A stretch of 64,000 bases of DNA from NCBI GenBank assembly GCA_015143295.1, contig CM026567.1, positions 12,604,416 to 12,668,415 of the forward strand. Reading direction: 5' to 3'. Positions 35,131 to 45,022 of the stretch are shown piece after piece. The DNA is from Tetracentron sinense (lineage: Eukaryota > Streptophyta > Magnoliopsida > Trochodendrales > Trochodendraceae). The notes beneath the pieces were generated by a model that ran no database searches, was not told where the DNA came from, and saw nothing but the letters and a program-made list of their open reading frames with translations. The translations under genes and the position numbers were made by a program. Position 1 is the first letter of the stretch. Each line of letters starts with the position of its first letter.

Positions 35131-35429
35131 GGGTTGACTCCTCCACAGAGGGACAGCAAGACCCTCATTGAGGATTCAGTCAGTAGACTGAGGCCTCATG
35201 ATTGGGACTACTGCGATCTCCGCCCAAGTTAGGGGGTGAGTTGCTGGGATCGACATTACAGGGACATAGACCCTCCTCTTGATGGTGAGCATGTATGTGG
35301 GATGGACGTAGACGGTCTCGATTATCCTACACATCAATCGAAGAGAAGATAGGGAAATGATTACTCACTTATCTTTTTTTTTTCTTCTTTTATTTTTTAA
35401 TTCTTCATCAAAGATGAGAGGAGAAGGGT

Positions 35430-35447
35430 GTCCCACCGGGCGTGCCA
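35430..35447 (-). other. Primer-binding site
   Basis: In element orientation TGGCACGCCCGGTGGGAC begins 7 nt after the LTR end (GCGCTTACA). TGG followed by 15 nt complementary to a tRNA 3' end is the hallmark of an LTR-element PBS. Which tRNA is used cannot be settled without a tRNA set. Confidence 0.7.
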
Positions 35448-35454
35448 TTTAATT

Positions 35455-36902
35455 TGTAAGCGCAAATTTTGTTCTTTGCTTTCAAATTTTCTTCATTGTT
35501 GTATGGAGTTTATTGTTCGTTGTGGGGGACTATCCTTCCAATCTGAGTAAACTCAGACTGTTAAATTATCTTCCCTTTATTGGGGAAGAACCTCTAATTA
35601 AGATGAAGACTAAAAGAAGAATCAAAATAAACTTATTTTTATTTATTCAATGGGGTTGCCCAATTCCCATGTAGGCGTTACAAGTGCCTCATTGAGGTCT
35701 TTATATGTGCAAAAAAGAAAAGAAAATGGGGTGAACATTTTATAAGGCTCACCTGATGTTCTCCATAGCAGGAGAGATCTTCTTCTTCCTTGCTTGCTTG
35801 CTGCTGTACTTGTTGTTTTAAGGAGATGAGAGAGTTTTTCTCTTTATTCTGGGTGTTTTCCGTATTCCCTCGTGTATCTTCGTTGTGTGTTTCTTGTGAG
35901 AAAACCACTTTTATGGGTTTTAGAAAGTCCTTTTCTTGGGACTCCCTCTTTGACTCCCTTATTTTTAGGAAAGTCAAAAGGGGCTTTCCTCTTAAAGGAT
36001 ACCAGCTTACGGCTCTCCCTTATCTGGGAGCATCCTTAAGCTACCGAGAATCCTCTTCTTTTGAGGACTCTTATATCAGGTTTCCTCTTCTTGGGAGAAT
36101 CCCAGAAGGTGAGACCACAGATCAAGATGAGATCATAAGTCTCAACCACGGATCAAAGGATGAGACCATAGGTCTCAACCACGGACCACAAGGTGAGACC
36201 ACAGGTCTCAACCACGGATCACCAGGTGAGACCATAGGTCTTAACCACGGATCACAAGATGAGACCAAAAATCTCAACCACGGATCACAAGGTAAGACCA
36301 TAGGTTTCAACCACAGATCACAAAGTGATGCTCGTGGTCTGGGTTAGATCCAGGACATTATATTTGATCCGTGAGGACTTGCCCTCAAGAATTGGACACG
36401 TGTCAACCTTATAGAGGTTGACACTAAATATGATCCGTGGGGGTTTTATCCTCACGGATGGACACGTGTCAGTCTCTCGGAGGCTGGCACTAAATATGAT
36501 CCGTGGGGGTTTTGGTTTTCACGGATAAACATGTGTCAACCTCTCGGATGCCAACACCAAAGTTGGATCCGTGGGGTTTTACCCTTATGGATGAATATGT
36601 GTCAGCCTCTCGGAGGCCAATACTTAATATTGGATCCATGAGATTTTGGTCCTCACGAATGGGGTATGTATCAGCCAATTTGGGAGCTACCATTTTAGGA
36701 TGGATCTGTGAGATTTATCCTCACGGATCAATCCTACCTTTGCTTAGCTGGGTAGCATGGTGTCAGTCATCATCATTTAATGCTGACAACTAAAGGTACT
36801 GTGCGTGCCACAGGCACGCGTGAACCCAAACCGTCTCTCCGAGAGGCTGAGATCAGGTGTGTGCTATTGCACACACACCTGGGCAATGGACGGTGAGATT
36901 TT
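35455..36902 (-). repeat. Right LTR (5' LTR in element orientation), 1448 bp, outer end truncated
   Basis: It begins TGTAAGCGCAAATTTTG and matches the left LTR through both internal tandem arrays, but lacks ~240 bp present in the left copy (junction near 36100) and stops matching after GTGAGATTTT at 36902, 11 bp short of the left LTR's outer end. Numerous substitutions separate the two, indicating an old insertion. Confidence 0.82.
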
Positions 36903-38690
36903 GATCAAGAGCAACAGATAGTATGACTTCTGAAGACTTTGAAAAAGAGCCTATTGATCGTTTTCTCTCATCCTACTTATCTCCTCTTTGAAGTTTTACC
37001 TTGTGCAGAATTAGGAAGTCAAGTTCAAATTTCCCATTCGATGTTGTATAATATTTATACTTCCCTGTATTCTTTGTAAATACAATTGTCTTTTGGCCCT
37101 ATCTAAGTATGTATCGAAATTGCTACGTCTTGTTGAGTTGATGTTCTTTTGTAACCTATTCATAAAGCAGTATAACTGTATTGACTGTCATTTTCTTATT
37201 AGATGATTGTATTGGTTGTACTTAAACCTCACATACTCAAGAGGAAGCCATCAAACTCATACTAGAACTATCTTTGCCATACGTTTTGCAGTTTGTTCTA
37301 TCTCTATTGTCGTTACTATATATATGAATTTGGTGATGGCAGTTTAGTTTGATGACCAGTTTAGCTGTCCTACCAAAAACCTTTTGAATTTGGGTCAAAA
37401 TGTGCTCAGTTCTTTGCCAGAGCCATTGGTCATTTAGGAAGAAAAAGAAAAGGGCAATAGCCCCCTTCCTCTCTCCATAGGTTTTTCTAATCTCTCAAAA
37501 CCAGTGTCAACCGGTCCCAAAACCAAGAGCTCAAAATAATTCTCTGCCCCTCCTGATATCACTTTGAGGGTTCCTTATCAGAATAATCTTCTCCAGACTT
37601 GTTCGATTTGATTTTTTAAAAAAATAATAAATTAATAATACTTTATCATTATTAAATTATGTTTTAACGTGTCCATGTCAGACATACTAGTGTGTTACAG
37701 TGTATTTGCTTTTGGATCCATTCAATATATATGAATCATTGGATTAATTTGATATTTGAAATCTATGGCTATGATGGAAAGAGATGGACCTATCAATCAT
37801 GAAAATCCATGGGCTATTAACTTGTGACTCTTATTGTCCATCGGTTTTAGAAGTGTTGGCTTCTCTAACTTTTCATATAACGTTTACATCATGTGTGTGC
37901 ATTTATGCCATAACGCATGGCTTTTTGTGCATCTTGAGAAACGTGCTATTCATTGAGTACCTTCTCTCAAACACCTAAATATAATAGAGGGTAAAAAGAG
38001 ACCTATATATAATTGAGGGTAAAAATAAGGAGATATACCATTTTTCTTTTGAAAGGACCGAAACTCTGCAGGATTGTTTTAGTGGTGTTTATATTGAGAT
38101 ACAGACAAATGCTTCAAGACATTAAGTTTCACACTCATCCAAATCTCTCTCTTGACCAACCATATCATATGACTGTTCTGTCTTGGGATCGGACTATTTA
38201 GTTCAGACCCGTTTAATTGTTCTAAACGGATTGTCTTTTTAGACAGACTTCGAGATTAATTTTTGACAATTTAAATGGATCATCGCTTGACTAGACTAAT
38301 TGGATAGACTCTTTTGGGTCCGTCCTAACTGACTAGTATTTTGAGATAATCCGATCGGATCGTCAATTTTGGGATCGGTCCTTAATTGGACTAATCCATC
38401 AATCCGAAACCACATAAGCTAATGGGGAGACTCTGTCGAATTTTTTTTGGACAATTTGCAACACTTAAAATAATTTAATTTAAATAATTAAATTTAGAAG
38501 TGTTTTGAAATAATCGGCAAAATAATATTTTGTGGTACCATTTCTTGAAATTAAATTAAATTAATTTAATTGAAATCAATTCAGATGCAATAAAATTAAA
38601 TTGATTAATTTTATATATGTGGTTAAATTTGAAGTATATGAAGAAATTCAATTAAATTTAAATTTAATTTATTTGGACATTCTAAAAGAG
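36903..38690. other. Sequence right of the 20-kb element, no gene recognised
   Basis: The first ~90 bp are open on the plus strand and end in TGA (36989-36991): SRATDSMTSEDFEKEPIDRF then LSSYLSPL, which looks like a protein C-terminus, followed by AT-rich 3'-UTR-like sequence. It may be the last exon of a gene cut by the element, but I recognise no family. The rest is non-coding. Confidence 0.25.
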
Positions 38691-38739
38691 GTTGGGTATC
38701 GTCATCTTCCGCCAAGTAGTGCAAACTTGTAGGGAAAGA

Positions 38740-38825
38740 CCGGATGAATCCGATCCGAGTTGAATCCCAGAGATAGAGCTGCCTTATCCCTTACACAATG
38801 GGAGACTTCGACTATCTTCAAGAAA
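38740..38825. repeat. Dispersed repeat, left half of an interrupted copy
   Basis: It matches 11950-12055 (GAATCCGATCCGAGTTGAAT..GACTTCGACTATCTTCAAGAAA) and continues at 41227 after the solo LTR. Confidence 0.7.
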
Positions 38826-41231
38826 TGTCGTGACCCGAAACTCACCCTAAGAGTTAGAGTGAATCTTGGACGACCAATCATGACTTGCATGACTTACTTG
38901 AAAAACCAACCTGCAAAACCCACAGAGCATATACAATAGAGGATAAAAACAGCGGAAACATACTCTAACATGGTACAACAGAAGTCTACCAAACCTCTAT
39001 GTATATACATACGTAAATCCAAGTTTATACAAAAAGGAAACCAAAAAAAAGTGCGGACATGCCGCCAAAATACGTGGATATATCTCTCTCAACTCACCCA
39101 CAATTATATCACTCAGAATCTACAACCACCTAATGGTAACCCTCTACTGGAGGTTCCTCCAAAGGTTCCTCGGCATACTCCTCCTCCACCCAAGGGCTCA
39201 GAGCATAGACATCGAATGGAGTAGCAGCTCTCTCAGAACCTGCCGACATAAACGTACGGCTGAGCATGGAATACTCAGCGTGTACCAAATACTAACCAAC
39301 AGTCATAGCAAACAATAACTATGTGGAAAGCAGGAAGCAGTTCACAGATAGTAAAGTTGTTGATAATCATGCTTGCATTTCGTAAAAGCCGATAAAATCC
39401 TTGAAAAACATCGTGCACTTGACTTGACTTAAAACATCCTTTTCGTGCTTAAAAACTTGTCTTGTCATGTGTCTTGTTGTGTCGTGTCGTGTCATGTCAT
39501 ATATCATGTGTGTCATGCGTGTACCATGCTTGCTTGCTTGAGAATTTAACATGCTCATGTACTTGTGAAATGCGCTTGTGAGATGCCTTGAGAGAGAAGG
39601 GAGACCCTTCTTTCTTGATATGCCTTGAGAGGGAAGGGAGACCCTTCTTTAATGCAATGCACTTGTGAGTGAGGGGAGACCCCTCATGGAAGGGAGGAAA
39701 GTGTAAACTTCCTCCTAAGAAATGCTTGTTTTTGTCCTCTTGTCAAAAGCGAGGTAAAACATATCGTAAGATATGTCCCACCCCTAACATCCTTACTCTT
39801 GCAAAACCGTCGGTAAAAACATGTTATGCATGCCGTGCTCGTGGAATCGTGTGCATACTTTCATTTGAAATTAAATATGACAATTTGGGGGTTTCACAAA
39901 ACATAGAGCATCAAAATTTAGCAAGTGATGATGTATGTCATTTAAAGGAAAGCAAGGAATCACACTATCATAAGCCCTAGCAATCTCCATAAGCAATTAA
40001 GTAAGTCATTTCTAAATTTACAATTCATTTCATTCACTTTGGCATTTCATCAAACGTTTGGTATGCGCATTATGGTTAATCCTAAATCTTGAATTTTTAG
40101 GTGGGTTAACGATCACAACACACATGTGTATTCATTATCGGTACAATGCCCTCCCCATTTGTTCATCACAACACATACACGGCATCCAATCGCCCATAAA
40201 CGTCCACACAACCATCCATTCATCCCATTTCCTTATCTTGTTTAGAAATTAGGGAAAATCATAAAATGAAGGAAAATACAATGTAGAGATGGGCTAGAAG
40301 GGTAGTATAAGGTACCGACCTTGATTTGGGTTGAAGAACACCCTTGGTGTGTAGTTCCAACTTGAGGAAGAATCCCTCTTTGAGTTTGAGGAACTCTAGT
40401 TGCTTGAGGAAGGTCCTTTGCTTGAAAATCTTCAAGATGAGCTTCCCTTGATCTCCAATCCAAGCCTTCTTTGAAGGATTTCCCCAAAATCTTCTCTTCC
40501 CCTTTCTTCCCTCTTTCTCTCCCTTAGGTTAGAAAAGCCCTAAAATGAAAACCCTCAAATAGATCAAGGGTTAAAACCCTCAAATCCGTAATCTGTTACC
40601 GCATGCGATCGATCGCACACTTATCTGCGATCAATCGCAGGTCCTTGCGATCGATCGCACCTGGATGCAATCTATCGCACATGAACCCGAACATTTCTGG
40701 TTTGATTTCCCCCTGCATGCGATCGATCGTACATTCTTGCGATCGATCGCAGATCCCTGCGATCTATCGCACCTGGGGATCCATTTATCGCATATGACCC
40801 CGAGAGTTTGGGATCCATTTCGCCTGTATGCGATTGATCGCACCTGACTTGTGATCGATCGCACCCTTCAGATTTTGTTGTTTTTCTCATATTTTTCCAC
40901 ACTTTGGTAATTTGGCCATAACTTTCAACTCGTTTGTCTGATTTTGACGATTCAACTTGTGTTGGATTCGTCTTTCGAAAAGGAACATTCCTAATGTTTC
41001 AGAATTTCCAATTTCTATTTTATTTATTGACTAAATTACCCCTGAAGTCGACTGATCCACCAATGGTTTCAGTAACTCGGGTTTTTCGACACATCCGACT
41101 TGGGAACACTACCTTTTAACACTTAAGTTATTCAAAATTTCTCATTTCATGGAAAGGAAAAATATTACAAAGGCAAAATGCCTTGGCACGAGTTCCAATG
41201 CATAGCAAAAGTTTCGGGTCTCTAAAAGAAA
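38821..41231. mobile_element. Solo LTR, chromovirus (Tekay/Del-like) type, with 5-bp TSD
   Basis: The element spans 38826-41226. It starts TGTCGTGACCCGAAAC and ends GTTTCGGGTCTCTAAA, so the ends are inverted repeats with a decayed right tip. The 5-bp duplication AGAAA flanks it (38821-38825 and 41227-41231), and it splits a repeat seen uninterrupted at 11937-12095. No gag-pol lies inside, so a single LTR remains, as left by LTR-LTR recombination. TGTCACGACCC-type ends and ~2-kb length suggest a Tekay/Del-like chromovirus; that part is inference. Confidence 0.72.
40598..40865. repeat. Array of TGCGATCGATCGCA-type palindromes
   Basis: About ten copies of the 14-bp palindrome TGCGATCGATCGCA or near variants (GCGATCAATCGCA, GCGATCTATCGCA, GCGATTGATCGCA) occur within ~270 bp, separated mostly by 8-20 bp such as CACCTGG and CAGGTCCT. 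They lie in the right part of the solo LTR. Confidence 0.9.
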
Positions 41232-41290
41232 GACTCTTCGAGCGCCTCTTAGTTCGAGTGATTCATAGTAAAATTATATAATTATTTATT
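41227..41290. repeat. Dispersed repeat, right half of the interrupted copy
   Basis: AGAAAGACTCTTCGAGCGCC and the following bases match 12047-12085, completing the copy begun at 38740. Confidence 0.65.
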
Positions 41291-41601
41291 TTATTTCTTT
41301 GATTAATGGTAGCTAATTCTGCTCTGATTTGTGAATTTTTTTTAGACTAACCATCAATAAGACTTCCTTTCATGTTTACCATTATTAATTCATCAAAGAT
41401 TGCCGAACTTCACCAACCACACAATGGAACTATATGGATTATTTCCTGTCACTACGAAATGATATTAACCATCAAAATTTTGAAAATCCGTTGCTAATTC
41501 TCCTTAAATCAACGACCGAAATTAACTATGCATTATAGATGTCGCTAAATTAGCAACAGATTATGATTTCCATCATTAAAACTTAAAACCCTTATGTTAT
41601 G

Positions 41602-41742
41602 TTTGGTTGCCGAGAAAATAGGTAAAAACATGAAAAAAAGAAGAAGATAATTTTAGATTTCTAATACAAATTTTAGTTGTGTTTTGTCTAATTTTATTTT
41701 ATTTTATTTTCCATGTTATTACTTATTTTCTTGGCAACCAAA
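41602..41742. mobile_element. Short MITE with ~20-bp terminal inverted repeats
   Basis: TTTGGTTGCCGAGAAAATA at the left is mirrored by TATTTTCTTGGCAACCAAA at the right, around an AT-rich core. No coding content. A clear target duplication was not found. Confidence 0.65.
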
Positions 41743-41896
41743 GACGTTAAATGGTGACAATGTGTTTGTTTGAACATTACCGATGATTTTAGTCCATGCC
41801 TAACCATCAGATTTCTTATGGCAATGGATTACCTCTGGCAGATGCCCGAGATCTACTCTCGAGCACCAGTCTTCAGCTGACGTGTGGAATGGTGTT

Positions 41897-42176
41897 TCAT
41901 TAAGGAGGTGATAGCATGCATCTTGGACAGTACGTGCATACCTTCCTTACTCGCCATGTGTGCTCTTTGACACTCATTAATTATGGTTAAGACTCACCCA
42001 TGTGGTTAATTTTTTTAAGATATTTTTCTAAAAAGTAAGGTTAGATTATTTAACCCTAGGTAAGAGTGAATCTTAACCATGATTAATGGATTCTAAGAGG
42101 ACATGTGGCAGGCTTGGGAGGTGTGTGTACCACTCAACAAAATGTGCATTACATGTTATCACTCCCCTAATTAAAT
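41897..42176. mobile_element. Foldback/long-TIR MITE
   Basis: The left arm (CATTAAGGAGGTGATAGCAT.. and GTGTGCTCTTTGACACTCAT..ATTATGGTTAAGACTCACCC) is matched in inverse order by the right arm (GAGTGAATCTTAACCATGAT..GGACATGTGGC..GTTATCACTCCCCTAATTAA). Nearly the whole 280 bp can fold into one hairpin with arms of ~130 bp. Superfamily unknown. Confidence 0.65.
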
Positions 42177-42466
42177 GTCTTTCTACACGGGGGAGTTCTT
42201 GCAACTCATCCCCCAGGAAACTCGTTCCCCAGACGCAAGAGGCGGTGTGTTAGACGGTTAGTTACATGATAACATTTCCATTATAAAAAAAAACCCCTCA
42301 TATCCTGTTAAAAGACACGTGTATCCAGTCAACCTCTGATATCCGGTTGAAAGACACGAAGGATCCTGCAAAATTGTCTTCCTTTCTCTTCTCTTCTCTT
42401 CTCTCCTCTCTTCTCTTCTCTATTGAACACAGCAGAACCCAATCTCTCTCTATCTCTCTAGGAGGA

Positions 42467-43818
42467 ATGCCGTTTTGTTACGTAAGCAAATACCAGAGTG
42501 GAAGTGGTGCAAAAGGAAACAATAGAGTTAAGATTTTCTATAGAACTTATGGCCAGGGATCAATCAAAGTTGTTCTCATCATTGGTGCGCTCTCTCTCTC
42601 TCTGTGTTTTATTTTGTTATTATTTTTACTGGGGTTGTTGATTTATATGAAATTATGATCAGGTTTGGCGGGTACCCATGGATCTTGGGGTCCCCAAATT
42701 AAGGATCTTACGGGCACAAAGACGCCCAATGATGGGAATTTGAAAAACCCAAGTGAAGAGAGAGCTGGTGATGACAATGAGAGGATAGAGGTCTGTGCCT
42801 TTGATAATCGAGGAATGGGTCGGAGTTCCGTGCCCATAACAAAATCAGAATATACGTGAGTTCTATGAAGAATTATTAGTTTTTGATTGCTTCTTTTAAT
42901 CACATTTTTCTTTAGTGCAGTTGAAGATTTGTTTTACTGGGTCTTTGTTTTGATTGGTTGTGGAATTGTGGTGGCTAAATTTTTGGCAGTTCCCGAAACT
43001 CAAAAAGAAATGTAGAAGTGTATTTACTTCATAAATAATTCTCTCTTTTATAAGAAAAATAAAATAAATAATAATGCTGAAATTTGAAACATAAATGGAT
43101 TGTCAAGATGATGTTTTTAGTTTAATTGGTGCAGAACAACAATCATGGCAAAAGATGCAATAGCTCTAATGGATCACTTGGGTTGGAGAAAAGCCCACGT
43201 CTTTGGGCATTCTATGGGTGAGTTCAGGATCTTTGAGTAGTCACTTTCAGTTTGAGATTTTGGTTAAATTTTATATTTGCAATCCGTCTCAAAAATCTCC
43301 AACTGGGTTAGTAGTTTCTAGTCTTATTCTGGACTAAAATTTTATCTGAAGGAAAATGAGTGATTTGGGATTCCTATAAATCACACAAAATTAGCTCCAA
43401 TGGAGTTCCAGTTAGATTCTTGTATGCCTTGCCATCTCCTTTGGTTTGGTCTTATTTATCTCAGAGGAAGTGAATTGGTTTGACAAAATGTTTAGTGTGA
43501 AGTATTAGTCATCTGTTAGCTTGTTTTAAATTGTTCTTGCACTCCCGTTTGGTTTGACATATTGTGGCAACTGAATCCAGAAGAATTTAATCACATTACT
43601 GATTTTATTGTTAGAATTGCATCTACTGAAATGAGTTCTCTGTACCTCAGGCAAATTTGTTGCTATGATGGAGTTTCAGTCATTTTTAGCTTTTTTAACT
43701 TCTTCTTGGTGCAACAGGGGCCATGATAGCTTGCAAGTTGGCAGCAATAGTGCCTGATAAGATATTGTCGTTGGCTTTACTTAATGGAACTGGTGGAGGT
43801 TTTGAATGCTTCCCAAAG
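42467..43818 (+). pseudogene. Alpha/beta-hydrolase gene, 5' part only (four exons)
   Basis: Exons 42467-42584 (start MPFCYVSKYQSGSGAKG), 42663-42855, 43135-43217 and 43718-43818 splice in phase with GT..AG borders to 165 codons. Family marks are LIIGLAGTHGSWGPQ, VCAFDNRGMGRSSVP (oxyanion/active-site strand region) and the nucleophile elbow FGHSMGAMIACK. Plant relatives of this RutD-like hydrolase group are, from memory, roughly 350-400 residues. The exons carrying the remaining core, the catalytic Asp and His and the C-terminal hydrophobic segment are not found in the next 12 kb. No stop or frameshift is seen in the four exons. It is either a 3'-truncated gene or one whose tail was moved away; the substrate is unknown. 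Confidence 0.75.
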
Positions 43819-43889
43819 GTATGATGCTCTTTAGACGGAATTGTATGATAATGATAAATCATGTTACACCAAATCATTGCTACCTCCTC

Positions 43890-43990
43890 AAATTTTTTTT
43901 TGGTTCATTGGAGCCAATGGACCTATGGGCTACACAATGAGGGGTAGCTCTCCCCCTCCCATAAACCCCCCAACCCTTTCGATCCCAGGT
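43890..43990 (-). mobile_element. SINE-like 3' fragment
   Basis: A T-rich start (AATTTTTTTTTGGTTCATTGG) followed by GC-rich text ending CGATCCCAGG resembles the inverted tail-plus-body of the window's other SINEs, but boxes are not clear. Confidence 0.3.
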
Positions 43991-44427
43991 CTCCTCAAAT
44001 ATTACTCTCTTCATTGAGATTCTATTCTGTATTTATATAAAGATTTTCTGTAACTGTAATCCGTTTTTTGAAATTCAAATCTTGTAACCTCTCTCTATAT
44101 ATACATTTATAGAGTGTGATTTCAATATTGAGAACTGAACACTCTTTCTCAAAAACCTTTTATTATATACGCTGTATTAGGATCTAATTTCTTCTTCACA
44201 GTACCAGTTGCAGATGGTTTTAGTTAAATATCCACATGGATTCTGTCATTCAGATGATTCTGGAGCCACACTTCTGGATTTTTGTTCCTTTCCGTTCTTC
44301 TAAATTACACATAACATAAATTAAGTTCTACCCTTCTAAGTTTTTAGCTGATCACATGATTAGGTTTTGTTCTTTACTGCTTTTTTTCTAAATATATAAC
44401 TGAATTAGCCTATTATATTCCACCCTT

Positions 44428-44760
44428 AGGTCTGGCTGTGTGTTTGTGTCTAGAGAGTGTGTGTGTTTAGATAATTGATATCCTGTTCTTCAAAAAAACC
44501 CAAAGCCTTGGCGTTCTGTGAGTCCGCGTGCGTTAGGGTGTATCCCGGTTTAGTCCCACATCGGTTGGGAAGTTGACTTCGCAGGGGTGTATAAGGGTCC
44601 ATCAACCCTCCTTAAGACAGGCCCTTTTGGAGTGGTTGCTTGGAGTTACTCTTATGGCACCTTAGTGGCTACCCTTAGGTCTGGCTGTGTGTGTGTGTGT
44701 CTAGAGAGTGTGTGTGTTTAGATAATTGATATCCTGTTCTTCAAAAAAAAAAAAAAAAAC
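44428..44760. repeat. ~80-bp direct repeat flanking a USE/TATA segment
   Basis: TCTGGCTGTGTG..CTAGAGAGTGTGTGTGTTTA..ATATCCTGTTCTTCAAAAAA occurs at about 44430-44500 and again at about 44681-44755, 250 bp apart. The ~175-bp segment between them carries the snRNA-type promoter motif pair. Flanking direct repeats of this size suggest a local duplication or a very short LTR-like element. Confidence 0.6.
44553..44602 (+). promoter_or_regulatory. USE + TATA bipartite promoter-like element
   Basis: GTCCCACATCG is followed after exactly 26 nt by TATAAG, the same spacing as in the minus-strand example at 2630-2675 and in plant pol III U6-type promoters. A pol III-type T-run (CCCTTTTGG) follows about 35 nt after the TATA, leaving almost no room for an RNA, so this is likely a repeat-borne motif. 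Confidence 0.4.
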
Positions 44761-44820
44761 CCTATTATATTCCAAATATGTAGCCCATTATAGGTATGCA
44801 AATTTGTAAATATTTATGTG

Positions 44821-45022
44821 CAAGGTTCAAAAAAACCGTTTCGGACACCGTAAACGTAACGGTTTCGGCCTTTACGGAGTTTTTTTTTTTGGCTTAAAAA
44901 ATCATAAAAATCACAATAAATAAAATATGTAGGTGTAACTTAACGGTAACAGGTAACGATGTTCACCGAAACCGTTACGTAATGGGCGTTACGTAACGGT
45001 TTCGGCGTTTTTTAAAACCATG
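44821..45022. mobile_element. 'CCGTTACG' MITE, copy 2 (inverted relative to copy 1)
   Basis: It is the reverse complement of 3147-3358 with scattered changes, ending GGCGTTTTTTAAAACCATG. It lies downstream of the truncated hydrolase gene. Confidence 0.7.

Larger units (their letters stand above)
33601..35146 (-). pseudogene. N-terminal gag extension with 8-residue repeats
   Basis: A single frame from 35146 (MEESTLPGPRTGC) to about 33340 is cut by TAGs at 34790-34792, 34088-34090 and 33602-33604. Between about 34445 and 34115 it encodes twelve consecutive 8-residue units of the form (R/K)LSTDRS(S/A), e.g. RLSTDRNA, ILSTDRSS, KLSTDRSA, with late units drifting to KMSMKGPS and RPSVDRLK. The repeats are basic and Ser/Thr-rich. 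Each unit is a 24-bp DNA repeat centred on TCCACGGA. Whether this part is really translated is uncertain, since the upstream leader repeats are open in the same frame. Confidence 0.55.
16807..36902 (-). mobile_element. Tat/Ogre-like Ty3/gypsy LTR retrotransposon (~20 kb), degenerate
   Basis: Two long direct repeats, 16807-18491 and 35455-36902, bracket an internal region that on the minus strand has, in order, PBS, gag, aspartic protease, RT, RNase H and integrase. Between integrase and the left (3') LTR lies an oppositely oriented plant-mobile-domain ORF. Great length, the gag-PR-RT-RH-INT order, a repeat-rich leader and an antisense extra ORF fit the Tat/Ogre branch of plant Ty3/gypsy. All coding modules carry stops or frameshifts, so the copy is not autonomous. 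No matching target duplication is visible. Confidence 0.88.

Noticed and set aside
41449-41580. CACTACGAAATG as a left end of the CACTA element
   Set aside because: It lies 5 kb left of the last CACTA exon, is interrupted by other elements, and its sub-terminal repeats (AGCAACNGATT) differ from the ACGACGG repeats of the right end; more likely another small CACTA remnant.
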